Shown here: piece by piece, positions 1-12,421 of the stretch | Numbering within the stretch: the first letter of the stretch is position 1 | Layout of the letters: each line of letters begins with the position of its first letter | Assembly: GCA_963855995.1 (NCBI GenBank) | Contig: OY979718.1 | Location: 59,126,564 to 59,190,563, forward strand | From: Muricea muricata | Taxonomy: Eukaryota > Cnidaria > Anthozoa > Malacalcyonacea > Plexauridae | Length of the DNA stretch: 64,000 nt | Direction: 5' to 3' | The notes under the pieces: model-generated | Seen by the model: only the letters and a program-made list of their open reading frames with translations | Told to the model about the DNA's origin: nothing | Databases searched by the model: none | Program-made: the position numbers and the translations under genes

Positions 1-3000
1 ATTTGTTGTTGAAGTAAAAGAAGTTTTTCTTTCGGAGGAAGCGATCTTATTTTGTCACACATCTTTTTCCGCATGTCTTTACGTTGTTCTTTCTTCTCTT
101 GCAGTGATTTTGATTGGTCCATCTTCTCTTGCTGTAATTGATCTTGTTCCTTAGTCAGTTTTAAATCGGCGTCTTTTTCCTTCATAACAATTTCCCCATG
201 CTTCAGAGAAAGTACTCGTTTTGAATCTTCCGCTTTTGCATTATTTGAAATGGAAATTTTAGATTTAATTTGTTGCTTTGATTGTTTAAGCTCTTCAATC
301 CTTTCCGTAATTTTTCCATTAGATTGACTATGAACAACTTTGTCATTCTTTGTACTTGGCCATGGTGATTTACGCTCTTTCACTTCAGTGCTATTTTCGC
401 TGCTCTCCTTGATTTTTTCACCGTATTGATCGTGAACAATTCTGTCATTCTTTCTACTTGGCCATGGTGATTTTCTCTCCCTCATTTCAGTGCTATTGTC
501 GCAGCTCTCCTTGGTTTTCTCACTGGATTGATCGTGAACAATTGTGTCATTCTTTCTACTTGGCCATGGTGATTTATTCTCCTTCACTTCCGTGCTGTTG
601 TTGCTGCTATCCGGGATTTTTTTATTGGATTGATCGTCAACTGTTTTGTCATTCTTTCTACTTGGCCATGGTGATTTATTCTCCTTCACTTCAGTGCTGT
701 TGTTGCTGCTATCCGTGATTTTTTCATTGGATTGATCGTTAACAGTTTTGTCATTCTTTCTACTTGGCCATGGTGATTTATTCTCCTTCACTTCAGTGCT
801 GTTGTTGCTGCTGCTATCCGTAATTTTTTCATTGGATTCGTCCTTAAAAGTTTTGTCATTCATTCTACTTGGCCATGGTGATTTATTCTCCTTCACTTCA
901 GTGCTGTTGTTGCTGCTATCCGTGATTTTTTCATTGGATTGATCGTTAACAATTTTGTCATTCTTTCTACTTGGCCATGGTGATTTATTCTCCTTCACGT
1001 CAGTGCTATTGTTGCTGCTATCCGTTATTTTTTCATTGGATTGATCCTCAACAGTTTTGTCATTCTTCCTACTTGGCCATGGTGATTTATTCTCTTTCAC
1101 TTCAGTGCTATTGTCGCTGTTTTCCGTGAGTTTTTCATTGGATTGATCGTGAACAACTTCATCACTCTTTCTACTTGGGCATGGTGACTTACATCCCTTC
1201 ACTCCAGTCTCGCTATCAATTTTTCCATCACTGGTTATTGAAAAATCATGTGAAAATTCTTTAAGTGCTGACTTACTTTCTGTTTGTGTTGGAACGGTCA
1301 CTGTTTCGTCAGATGCTGAGGTGATTGCGGCGAATATTTCCCAATTTGATTCCTGCAATGCAATTTGATGTTTTTGATAGCTTTCCAAACAGTCAAAGCT
1401 CTTGTCAGCAGATTTTTGATCCGTTGATGTTTGGTGATCTTTCCGTGATTTTGCATTAATCTTTTTTTTATTTTGAATTTGCGTCGCTTGATTTGAAATT
1501 GCTGTTAACATTGGCTCCGTTTGCTTTAAGGAATTGGTATTTAATGTTTGAATTTCTTTTTTATTCAATTGTTGTTGTTGTTGCTGTTGCAATTCTTGTT
1601 TGTTCAGTGGTTGCTGTTCCTTTTGTTTTTGTTGCTTTCGTTGTTCTTTGTGCTGACGATGTTGTTGCTTCTGCCGATGTTGTTGCTCTAGCCCCTTTTG
1701 TTGTTGTTGTTCTTGTTGCTGGTGTTGATATTTAACGGTCAACTCTTCCCATTGTTTCTGCGATAGTTCCCCATCTTTATGTTCTTTTGGATATAATTCT
1801 TTCGTCTCTAATCGGTGTTCTTTTAACGGTTCATGTTGCTGTGTCTGTGAAGGAGTCATTTCACAAGGTTTATTTGTGTTTAGGTGAGGATGATGAAACA
1901 AGAAATGACGAGTCTCTGGTTGCTGGGCCCCTTCTTGCGCTTTTATCTGCTGATGTTGTTGTACAGCCGATGATGAATTGTGTTGTTGCTGTATTTCTGC
2001 GACCGATAACTGCTGCTGATTTGATAACTGTTCTGGCAACAGTTGGTTATATGGTATTAGAGTTTGAGGCTGATAATCATTTGTCGTCTGCTGCTGTTGA
2101 CATTGTATCATCTGATGGTTCGTTTGTTGACTTCGCAGGTGATATTGTTGTGAATAGTTAAAATGTTGGTTAACTTGATGCGAATGTTGCATCCCGTGGA
2201 GGCCTGTGGGAGTGTACACAAATGGCCGTACACCTACTAACTGAGGACGAATTATATCTGACACAGGAACATAGTGTGAAGAAGTGTGTCCCATTGTATT
2301 TTGGTATCCCGGCGTTATCGGCTAATAAGAAAAGTGAACGCTACATGGTTATTAGGAGATTATAATCATTTTTCAACAGATGGAAATTATTTTAATTACG
2401 ATGATAAAATTTTTTCGGGCAAATTCGAGACATGTGATAATTATGGTGAAATATTTTGTGAAGGAGTGTGGCAAATAATGTCTGAAATAATTCTCTGGAT
2501 ATACTTTTAAACAGTTGCACGATAATAGAAATAAGATCAACAGTATTCGATATCGTTATACTTGGTTTGAGTTTACTTGGTTTTGAAGTTTTTTTGTTTA
2601 TCATTTGCATCATCACTAACTCTTACCATATTGATACTAACCTGCATATTGACCATAGGTTTAACGTGCTGACCAACTGCACTACATCTTTGTAGCCTAA
2701 CTGGACCAGTGCATTGATTAAGATGTTGAAACGACCTATTATTTGACTAGAAAATGAATTACAATAGTTTATCATACTTTTAGAGAAAAAGGGAAAAAGA
2801 AACTGATTCGAGAAATGTTCACCATGTACAAGTGTAACATTTTTTGCCTTAAAAATACATGTGACGTCATAATGTTGTACGAACACAATAGCAAGCTTAG
2901 GATCGATGACGCGGACGTCAAAGACGACGTGAAAATGGCGTCAAAATGGCGTGGCATGTCCATACATGGGTACAGCAACCATTTTCATGGCGTCATCGAC

Positions 3001-6000
3001 GTCCGCGTCGAGTGATCTTAAGCTCGCTAATAACCTAATATCGGACCAATTGTCGTGGCGAATGAATACAATTATTATAAAATTTTACGTGAATTCCGGC
3101 AGACTTTACAGTCTTTTTGGTTGTCCCAGGGTTGTTAATACATAAGTATAGTTGTAGATAATGAGGGGCAGAATACCCTATGGTATGACATGCAATGTGA
3201 CAGCTGGTTACCAGAAACCATTGCTCCTAATGGCAAGAGGATGTCCCAACAAGCCATTGCTCAATTACTGGGGATTCGTGGTACTCACGATTTTAACGTC
3301 CTTATTATGTTAACGCATAAAGGCAGACTTTGAGTAAAGGTCTGACCATGGCTTGCAACCGGGCCTCCCAGCTTGAAGCCAAGGCCCAAGAGGTGTGGCC
3401 ATAACATCACACATGCTGATATAATGGCAAAGTCTCAGTGAAGTTATCAGTGTCACTTTTCGGACTTCAAATACAAAATAAATTACTTCCGCCAGAGGAC
3501 AACGGCATAATGAATACAGAGGTATTTTCATCTCGAAATAAAAACCTGTTTCTCCTGTTTTTTTGGGCGAAAGCTACTCAATTGAAAATACCTGAGATCT
3601 TTTCAAGTGAATGTTTGCAGGTTTATTCCACACAAAGTCAACTCCAGAATAACCTGGGACTGCGTACGTTAGTTGTAATACTCCATCAATGACTTTGGCT
3701 CCATTATTTTCCCTCACACACTGTTCAGCAGCTTCGCTGTTTTTGAATTCGACGACAGCAAAATTTGACTGCGATGATGGATTTTCATTTGCTAAAAACT
3801 AACCAATACAAAAAAGCTAAAACTACATATCTACTTCCATGCACAATCTTGCGTACTGCATATTTCAACTATAAGCTCAACCAAATCTGACTCTCATCTT
3901 TGTTTGACCAGGGCATAAGAGTTGAAGAAAATCTTATGCAAACTTTCGTCTCTCAACTCCCATCAACTCGCAACATATTTTTATTGGCTTATCGATAAGA
4001 AACGTTAAAGCAACGGTGACAACTGTTGTTAATTTTTTGATAACATTCTTTCTAAACCAAGTTTGTATTTATATGCTTCTTATGTAAATTGTGAAGTGTA
4101 AATTGTGTAGAAAATTTCATTGAGATTTAACTAATTGACAGCTAGTTTCGTACAGTCTACCCAGGTTGTGACTTCATTAAAATAGACCTAATTATGTTAC
4201 TAAACTAAGTATGTTACCAAAAAATACATTAAAGGTTTTTATCAATATGTCGATTAAAATATATTGTAGCTACATACCTGACAGAATGATATTTCATCAT
4301 TTTTGCTGAGGAATTGTCTGAGATCTTTCACAGTTGTTATAGACAATGGTAGTCCTTCAACGTAGATAGTTGAAACTGAAGATAAATCATCTTCACACGT
4401 CACATTATTGCCAGCCCAATCAGCATGGAGTGGCTTTGATTGAAGATCAAGTGTCTGGATCATACACATGCATTTTTCAGCACTCTTTATATCTTTGAAT
4501 ACCAACCAACCATAACCTTTGCTTTCATTTGTCTTCTTGCTTTTGACCAATTTGAACTATTGGAAGAAATCAGAGACGGGCGTGCTTCAGATAGAACATT
4601 CAGTGAAAAGATATACGTGTGTTTCGTGTACGTCTTTTATATCTTAATGTTTTTGGAGACACCTGTGGCTAAAATAATTGTTGGATTTAAAAGAAAGTTT
4701 GCAACATTCTAAAATATCAATTTTGCTTCCCTTGATTCAGTGTTGGCGACCCACTAAGAATTTCACCAAAAACAAAAAAGTTAACTAGTCAACGTAGGTT
4801 TTCTTTAAAAATAATTGGATGTAAACAATAAACTTTGGATCAAAATTTGACATTGCCTTGAAGCTATAAAGATTCTAATTTTAATTTCTAATTTTAATTT
4901 TAATCTTATTAGGCGTTGCCAAGACTATACACACATTCACAAAAACAATATATTGGACAGGATAGGTTACGAGACGTATTACAACACAAACATATAGATT
5001 TCCACGTTCCTCTGCATCATAGACAGTTTTTGAGGCAAGTTTATAGTAAGCTAGAAGACCGCTTTTAAAACTGTTGAATGTAGTGTTTTTATGTGTCAGG
5101 TCTTTTGGTAGAATGTTCCACAATCTCGTTGATCTCGTCAAGAAAGACTTCTGATATGTTGCAGTCTTGCACTTTTTTGTTTTATATATCAGACTGCTCG
5201 GATCAGCAGATCTTGTTGCTCTTTCCCTGTTTTGGATTGTTGGTAATAACTCGTTATTGAAGACTGTTATTCCATGAGTGCATTTGAAGAAGAAAACCAT
5301 GTCAAGATACTCGTGCCAGTAACATACAGGAATTAAATCTAGCATTTCAAGTCTCTGGTTATAACTAAACGCGCAGAAGAATGTTAGATCCAAAATGTAC
5401 TTGGTTGCTCGCCTTTGTACCCTTTCTATACGCTTAATCAAGTTGACTGATTGGGCAGCCCAGACCTGAGAACCATAGCATAGTTGGGATGGGACTAAGA
5501 ACAGAAGTAGGGTTCAACGAACGGAAGTAGTTTTTATGTCAAGCGTTTGCCTTCTTATATAACCTAACATCTTACTTGCTTGTGTGCATTGATATTCGAC
5601 ATGTTTTGTCCAGTTAAGGTTAGATGAAGTCCACACTCCCAAGTCACGTTCAAAATCGATGCTTTCCAAGACAGTGTTGTGTACTTTGTAAGGGTGTTCT
5701 ATTTTCTTCTGTTTCCGCGTTATTCTTAGAATTTTGCACTTCTCAGCGTTAAGTTCCAGGTTGACATTTCTGGTGCACACTTCGAAGTTTGTGAGGTCTT
5801 CTTGCAGCAAGGATGCGTCGTGTATGGAGTTTATGGTTCTGAAGAGCTTCGTGTCATCAGCGAAAGTCGCGATAGTTGAGTTACTTACGGTGTTGGAGAG
5901 GTGGTTTTCGTACAACAGGAAGAGCAATGGACCAAGTATCGAACCTTGTGGAACTCCTGATGTTACGGCTAACGGTCTTGATGTTACTCCATGAAACGTT

Positions 6001-9000
6001 GTTTGCTGACGTCGATTACTGAGATACGAAGAGAACCAATTCAGTATGTTTCCACCGAACCCAAATTCGCGTAGTCATTTCAGAAGCTTAGCATGACTTA
6101 CTTATCGAACGCCTTAGATAAATCTAGATAAACACGTCAATTTGTTCACCACTGTCCAGTTTTCTCCCAACCTGCTCGAATACTTCAATAAGTTGCGTTA
6201 CACACGATTTTCCTGGCACAAATCTATGATGACAAGGGTTTAATTGTTGGAATACATGATTTTTGATATTATAAAAGACACAACGTTCCAACACTTTAGA
6301 GATAAGGAAAAGCAGCGAGATTGGTCGATAGTTCTCTACGTACGATTTCTCTCCTCGCTTATGCACGGGTACGACATTAGCTAATTTCCAATCATCAGGA
6401 AGGCTCCCGCAGTGTAATGATTTGTTAAAGAGTGCGCAAAGTGATGGAGCGATCTGGCATTCTGTCTCTGTTAATAGTCGCGAAGGAACTCCGTCGGGAC
6501 CGTGGGCTTTGTTGTTATCTAAATTTCTCAGCACGGCAATTACCTCATCATTTGTTAGTGTTATCTCGTCTAGTATAATGTCAATTTTCGAATGATTTTC
6601 TTGCTGGTGATCGGTATCAGAGTCGTGCGTAAAGATGGAGGCGAAATACGTGTTAAATGTATTTGCTATTTCTACGTCATTGTTGGAAGATGTTCTTTCT
6701 GTACTGCTCACTTTCAGGGAAACTTTATCTGGAATGTTCGAAACTTTAGTTTTTGTTTTAAAAAATGACCAAAAGCGTTTCGGATTTTGTCCACGAACCG
6801 AACAGATTGAGTTGATGTAGTTCAGTCGGCTTACGCGTAACATTTGCTTAATCTTTCTTCGTATATCTCGAAATCTATCTTTAAGGTTTTGACTTGGCAA
6901 GCGAGATCTCTTCATTCTCATTCTTATAGCGTTTTTCTTTTTGATGTTGTGGAGAATCTCGCCGTTCATCCATGAGAGATGATTTCGTGGTTGAAGTTTC
7001 TTCGTGGGAACAAAATCCGATACTGCGACAAGAAACGTATTTTTCCAGCTGCACCAATCTTGGTTGATACCACCATCATCTGATATTAGCCCTGTGAGGT
7101 TAAGTGAGTGAATGTGTGAGCGAAGACCATCAAAATCAGCTCGACGGTAGTCAAATACAGTTCTTTTTATTTTTGGAATGGAGTTACACGACAAAGAAAG
7201 ATTAAAAACAATAGTGCTGTGGTCGGTGGAAATTTCTGTATCTGAAGGCTTCACAACTTCACTTACTTTGATACGATCAGAAATACTATAGTGATGACAA
7301 GGTCGAGAATGTTTTCTCCTCTTGTAGGACATGTGTTCATTTGCTCCAGGAAGAAGTCGTTAAGTATTTTAACAAACGCATGTTCATTCCCGCCAAATCC
7401 GTTTTCATTCGATTGCCTGCACGAGCGCGGTAAATTGAAATCACCAGCAATCACAATTTTCGAATGACATGTGCAAACATCTTGAAGAAACGATTCAAAT
7501 TTATTCATCCAACTTTTTTCTGCGTCTGGTGGGCGGCAACACGAGCAAACAAGCATTTTTATATTAGGCGTTGTTGTAATTTCAGCCACTGCAACCTCCA
7601 ATTCATGTTTGTATTCAATTTCACGTACAGATTTAAATGTAGAAGTCTTTACCACTAACAATACACCTCCACCGCGCGTTATGCGATCGTTTCTGACAAT
7701 AGTATATCCTGAATATAGAATTTCTGCATCGTAAACATTTGCAGACAACCAAGTTTTATCAACGCAAACAATGTCAAAGTCTTCCGAATACACAAAATTT
7801 TGAAACCGCTCAAGATTACTTTCAGTTTTGTTGCTGTTGTTAAATTTTACTAAACTCGTCAAACTTCGAGCATTTATTGTAATACATTTAACTGAATCCT
7901 TTTCTTTGCATCTTGGCCCAGGATTGATTTCGACATCACCAGATAGCATAATGAGGAATACTGAGTAGGAAGTGTACAGTATAAAGCGCAGACCAATAAT
8001 TAGTTTTAACCGATTTGCCAATGGTCGTTGTTTCAAAGTTCGTCGTCGCTTGAAGGCTTTGAAGAAGTTTATCGCATTTTTTACTTCCACGCAAACACAT
8101 AACTTTTCCCAGATGGAAATACTTGAAGTTTTACGTGTTTTCAAATTAGATATTCCACAAAGTAGTATATATATGTAAATAAAAAGTATCAAATTCCGCG
8201 AGCCGGAAATTTTCCGACCAACCGCCATGATGGCGTGAGATATACAAACACGATCGGGAATTATTCAATTATTGTACATTTAGACTCAAAAATAAAGTAA
8301 TTTCATGCATTCTTATGTATACGAAGCTTCCAGTAACTTACCGGAACTAAAACCTCGCCAAATCCTTGTAAAATTTGCTGTAAAAATTCTTCATTAAGTG
8401 ATGACGTAATACCAGTTACACATAGAATATTGGAATGTAGTTTCATATTGACTGAGTTCAATCTCATTGGTAAAGCATTAAGATCTTTTTCTAACTTTTT
8501 CACCGCTGAATCCCCATCCGCATGATTCATGTATATATGAACTGTAAAAGACACAAAGTTCAATACATATAAGTACCTATATATCATGCTTGCCGTTATG
8601 GTCAGTGAAAGAACTTTTATAAAAGTTGGTCAGATTTTACAACCACAATCCAAACAATTATTAATATAATATTCCCACGGTCTTGCTAAAGTTATATCGA
8701 TCCAAAGCCTGTATATTGTGAGAACAAGGCTTTTGACAATATCCATGGACAAGTTAATCTAGCCCGTAAACCAATTTTTGACTGGCCAATTTTTTCGCCA
8801 GCCGACATTTCTCTTTTGTTTCACGAAACTCAGAGACAAAGAAAAATAGGGCGATTTGCGCAAAAATATTCGCTAGTAGAAGTTGAACCGGCTTTACACG
8901 ACTGGCACGTTACATGATAGTGGGAATTATTAGGTCAAAAACTACCGTTACAATTTCACGTATTCTTAGCTATTTAAACGAGGACGGCTATCATTATTTA

Positions 9001-10069
9001 TATGTTTTGTTGTGAATACGTGAACGCGGACGGTGAGTTAAAGAAGTCCTCGCACTAGAAAGTTACGAAAATATTGCATAATTTAGAACAATTACATTTG
9101 TTTTGTAACGTCTTGTCAAGGTACTGTATTGCATCTGGGGTTTGTGAGCATGTACTGGTCACAATAGTTAACGGCTGATCACGATTTAGTTTTAATTTTA
9201 TGCAACTTACAAGTATTTCCGTCCTTGATTAATTTTTGGATGACGAAGTCCTTCAAATTTTCTTTCTGGATTTCCTTCAAAACAAAACAAAAAACATGTT
9301 TGTGATGTCACCATAGAACTTGCTTAGACAGGCAGTTGATTCTGGGCTATCACTGACAGAAATAATTGCTCAATATTGGATGTTTGCCTTTTCGATTACT
9401 GTTTTTAAAATATATCTTCCAACAACTGTATTCATGGTATCCTTGCGAGACTTGTACTACGCATGCATGATGGCCTACATCAAATCTCGCTTCAAAATTC
9501 TTTTTTTCCAAAAAAATAAGATGCTGATTTTAAACGAGAATTATTATCTTGAAGCAATAAAGAGAACCCAGTAAAACAAAACTTTTTCTTGAAATTTTAC
9601 ACTTTACTGTAGTCTAGTCATATCATAATCATATTTTACTAATTTTAGCCTGTTCTGCAATCTGATCGGCTACACGAGCGATCTGTATGAGGCCGTACGG
9701 ACCGCGCGACTTTTAAATCCACAATGTTTTTGTTTTTAAAAAGATTCGGACCGCAAGAAAAAAAATAAACCAATTATTTGCCGGTTTGGTCGGTCCGTAT
9801 AGGGAAATATTTCTGTCGGTCTCACCTGAGACCTTGGGAAATATTTCCCTATACGGACCTCTTAACTGGCAAATAACCTATATATATTATGAAGGTGTTT
9901 TCACTTCTTGGCAATAATAAATAAAATTAAATTTAGAATCCTTATGTTGCGAATGTATTATTCACCTAAAATATGACGTAAAATAATCGTATCGAATATT
10001 TACCTGCATTGTGAGATAAGGAGATATATTTCGGATTGTTATAATCCGTTGTTTAAAGATGTAATCCAT
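1..10069 (-). CDS. raver: raver-type ribonucleoprotein PTB-binding protein (three RRMs, 3' end beyond window)
   Basis: Six coding exons on the minus strand: 10069-10004, 9274-9211, 8541-8342, 4556-4278, 3798-3592 and 2321 to the left edge. All junctions are GT-AG and phase-compatible (0/1/0/0/0), giving at least 1045 residues. RRM1 spans about residues 8-72 (IITIRNISPYLTMQ, then NTFHIYMNHADG). RRM2 spans about 84-157 (ILCVTGI, then SKGYGWLVF). RRM3 spans about 165-240 (IYVEGLPLSI, then NFAVVEF). The order and spacing of the RRMs, plus the FCQ and SKGYG landmarks, match RAVER1/2, nuclear co-regulators of PTB-controlled splicing; that function is inferred from the family. After residue 273 a single exon encodes a Q-rich tail, nine tandem 34-residue repeats and a charged, probably coiled-coil end. 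The start codon chosen is the ATG of the RRM1 exon; a further upstream exon is possible. The third intron is largely a LINE in the same orientation. Confidence 0.9.
330..1210 (-). repeat. Nine-copy 102-bp coding tandem repeat in the raver last exon
   Basis: The landmark CCATGG (encoding PWP on the minus strand) recurs at 360, 462, 564, 666, 768, 873, 975 and 1077, with a variant copy at 1179. Spacing is 102 bp except one 105-bp step. Each unit encodes about 34 residues containing EVKENKSPWPSRKND, then a V-x-DQSNEK segment and a serine/asparagine stretch (TDSSNNST). The central copies are almost identical and the outer ones more diverged, as expected for an array that expands and homogenises. 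Every copy keeps the reading frame, so it is coding, at about residues 640-940 of the raver protein. I recognise no known domain in the unit. Confidence 0.92.
1570..2120 (-). repeat. Q-rich low-complexity coding segment of raver
   Basis: The minus strand encodes runs of CAA/CAG, including about five consecutive glutamines near 1570-1590 and 1697-1712, mixed with histidine, lysine and glutamate. It is in frame with the RRM exons and the downstream 34-residue repeats. The plus-strand valine-rich open frames at 1493-1735 and 1787-2161 are antisense shadows of it. Confidence 0.85.
2890..3028. mobile_element. Small foldback (MITE-like) element in a raver intron
   Basis: Arms 2890-2938 and about 2979-3028 are imperfect reverse complements (shared GACGCGGACGTC core, ends AGCAAGCTTA and TAAGCTCGCT) around a 40-bp centre. 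It lies in the intron before the Q-rich exon. The rest of that intron (2322-3591) shows no other structure I can name. Confidence 0.6.
4870..8230 (-). mobile_element. Decayed CR1/L2-like non-LTR retrotransposon (LINE) in a raver intron
   Basis: Minus-strand blocks in 5'-3' order are 8228-7263, 7332-6124, 5927-5514 and 5441-4881, separated by frameshifts and stops. The first has a hydrophobic leader, a 2A-like motif and an apurinic endonuclease (ITINARSL, VIAGDFNLPR). The second ends in a reverse transcriptase region (HGPDGVPSRLL, YRPISLLFLISKVLER). The third has the RT active-site box FADDTK, and the fourth is the C-terminal RT/thumb region. The endonuclease TWL box reads VDKTWL rather than the usual ETWL. 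The 3' end carries tandem TTTTAAT-type repeats (4873-4910) instead of a plain poly(A). The element occupies nearly the whole intron between raver exons 8541-8342 and 4556-4278, in the same orientation. It is not intact. Confidence 0.88.
7914..7940 (-). other. 2A-like (ribosome-skipping) motif in the LINE ORF
   Basis: The minus strand encodes GDVEINPGP, matching the D-x-E-x-N-P-G-P consensus of 2A peptides. It directly follows a hydrophobic stretch (LRFILYTSYSVFLIM) and precedes the endonuclease. 2A-like N-terminal motifs are known in some CR1/L2-type LINEs of marine invertebrates. Activity here is inferred only. Confidence 0.8.
9770..9880. repeat. Inverted repeat with 22-bp perfect arms
   Basis: 9792-9813 (GGTCCGTATAGGGAAATATT plus 2 bases) is the exact reverse complement of 9838-9859 around a 24-bp loop. 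Outer flanks AATTATTTGCCGGTT and AACTGGCAAATAA extend the pairing. It sits in the first raver intron and is probably a foldback MITE relic. Confidence 0.7.
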
Positions 10070-10129
10070 TTCTGTTTTTTTTATAATGCAATACCTTGAG
10101 TAAAATGTTTCAAACTCCCATTGTTTCAC

Positions 10130-10230
10130 ATTGACCGTTACAATCACGTGCGCATTTTACATCGCGTGCGCATTTTACACGTCATGGGTTGACACGTGCC
10201 AGACACGTGCGCGCGAAAAATTTCCCAATT
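10130..10230 (-). promoter_or_regulatory. Putative raver promoter with three CACGTG E-boxes
   Basis: CACGTG occurs at 10145-10150, 10193-10198 and 10204-10209, about 75-140 bp upstream of the chosen raver start, with a duplicated TGCGCATTTTACA segment between. The stretch is CpG-rich compared with its surroundings. No TATA box is evident. Confidence 0.4.
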
Positions 10231-10485
10231 TACAAATTTGTAAACGCGACGAACGCGATATACGCAACATTACAAAGTAGAGAAGAAGTGCGAATGTGCG
10301 ATAGTAATTCCAAAATGCAAAAGTTTTCGGTTGTTAGTGAAATATGGAAAACATTAACTCACAGTCATGTGATGTGCGCGATTACACAACATTATTTCAT
10401 AGGCGTTGCTGGCGTGTTCTCAAAATAATAGATCATTGGACATCAGGCTCAATTTCCTAATATAAAACGCCTAACTGCGCTCTGG

Positions 10486-10511
10486 CCATAGAAATAATAT
10501 CATTTCTATGG
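10486..10511. repeat. Short perfect palindrome
   Basis: CCATAGAAATAA reads as an inverted repeat with CATTTCTATGG around a very short centre, flanked on both sides by GCTCTGGCC. Probably the core of a small foldback repeat. Confidence 0.45.
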
Positions 10512-12421
10512 CTCTGGCCCGCGGCAGGTATCCCATGTTGATATATTAAGGGATATATGAGGAATATATGAGGTGTTTCTTTGGTTTGCTGACGATATGT
10601 CCCTAGGTGCACCAATGTGTTCCTTTGTTTGTCAAGAAACATTGAAGTTGCCTAAGTTTTGTGAAAAAAAAGTGATTTACAGGGGATTTTCTGGAAATAT
10701 GTCGTGTAAAACTCCTATGTTATCTAACTGAGTACATCACTAAAGTTTGCGAAGAGTCGTCGTGACAAGGAAAGGTCAGTTCAGCAATTTTGCAAATGAA
10801 ATTTGTCCTTATAATTGCATAGTTTTTTGTCTTGTTGAATGTTAAGTCTGTTGACAGAGTTTAAAATGACGATTCTATCTTGTTCATATCGATACGATGA
10901 CTTTATGCATGCTTTCAGGAAAAAATAAAATCATAACGTGATTGATTGATGTAAAAGAATTGAACTGTAGCAATTGTATTTGCCCTCGCTTCTTCGTTGG
11001 AGTGTACTTTTAATGCAGGACAATGACGTAATTTGCTGTTGCATGGTAAAAATCTACAAATTTCTATCCAGCGCCATCTATTATATTGCTACACATGTGT
11101 ATCCTGTTACATTTTAAGTCCTGCAAAATAACACCAATCTTATTGTACTGTACAGACTCATACATTCGAGATTAGCACTAGCAACTGCTTGTGTCTGATA
11201 TCCATTGTAGGTATATCCAATAGTATACAAATAATGAATGTTTATTTGTGCAATGGTAAGAATACTTTCATGAGGTAAATGATCAATCTTTTACCGAATG
11301 AAAATATTCTTACCATTGCACAAATAAACATTCATTATTTTTTTATATGACACCAAAAAAGATCATTGATACAAAGTTAGATCACCATTTTGTTTTGTTA
11401 GTTTACTAAATAAAATTCCATTGCTCACATTGTGGCACCATGTTGATGAATTTGTCATTTAATGCATGCAAATTGTGTGCAATAGTAACATTTAAGTGAT
11501 TGGAAATAATGAACTTTACTGTGCATGGAAGAAAATATTGCACGGTTTCATTGCACAATCGTGAAAATATAAATTTCTATTTTATATCATGTGATCTTAC
11601 ATATCCAATTAAATCACCATAATTTAGCGAGGTGTTAATGGTGATAATTTTTAAGAAAATTTGTGCAATAAAAATAGTTTTTGTCTTGTTTAATACCTTA
11701 TCTTGATATAATAATAAATCATAATAAATCGCTTATTTACTAGGCACGAGGGAAACAGTTTGTTTTATGATCTGTCAACAGCGATGCTTCCCGTGGCTGC
11801 ACCTTGGGAAATATTGCCGACTCAGGATCACAAAACATACTGTTCCCCTTGCGCCCAGTAAATATTCAATAACTAAAAACATAATCTGAAGATTAGCATC
11901 TTGATATTGTATATTCTTTGACATTTTTGGTTGGTATAATGTAATCGGTTTGACAATAAATAGTGATGCACCAACATCCATATTGACTGCATGCACTAAA
12001 ACCATCAAAAACAAACTATTACTGTAATCACCAAAATGACCAAGACTGAATGAAACTGAAACCACTTTTAATAACAAATGTCTACCTATGTCAACCACTG
12101 TCTACAGCAGTGTCAACAAGTGCCAGACCAAGCTGGTCTGCGTGGCCAAAATTAAAGAACAAAAAATGAAAAAAAAAAGAAATGAATTTCCCACACTCAG
12201 CATGTATTAATTCTCTTTCATAACATGTTTATATTGCATGTGCATCATTATGCATGTTTAAAAAAATGGTCATTAACTGGAAGCATAAAGTAAGTAACCA
12301 GTTTGGCCTAGATTAAGATTGAAGTGACAAGCTCGAGCAAGACTAAGTTCATACTTAGTACTTTTTGTGTACTTTTTTTGTCAGCATATTCGATATATAC
12401 TATTTGTTTTAATATCAGGTA
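10512..12421. other. Intergenic region between raver and the PP2C gene
   Basis: No exon with conserved coding character was found. Apart from the long hairpin at 11229-11340, the stretch is AT-rich unique sequence. The open frame at 12098-11775 minus has no recognisable domain and no splice support. The PP2C 5' UTR presumably lies at the right end. Confidence 0.5.
11229..11340. repeat. Perfect 36-bp inverted repeat (hairpin)
   Basis: 11229-11264 and 11305-11340 are exact reverse complements (start AAATAATGAATGTTTATTTG). The 40-bp loop also pairs partially (CTTTCATGAGGTAAA with TTTACCGAATGAAAA). No coding capacity. Confidence 0.85.

Noticed and set aside
458-942. Plus-strand cysteine/leucine-rich repeated frames
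   Set aside because: Antisense shadows of the 102-bp raver repeats.
1493-2161. Plus-strand valine-rich open frames
   Set aside because: Antisense reading of the CAA/CAG-rich raver exon; no independent evidence.
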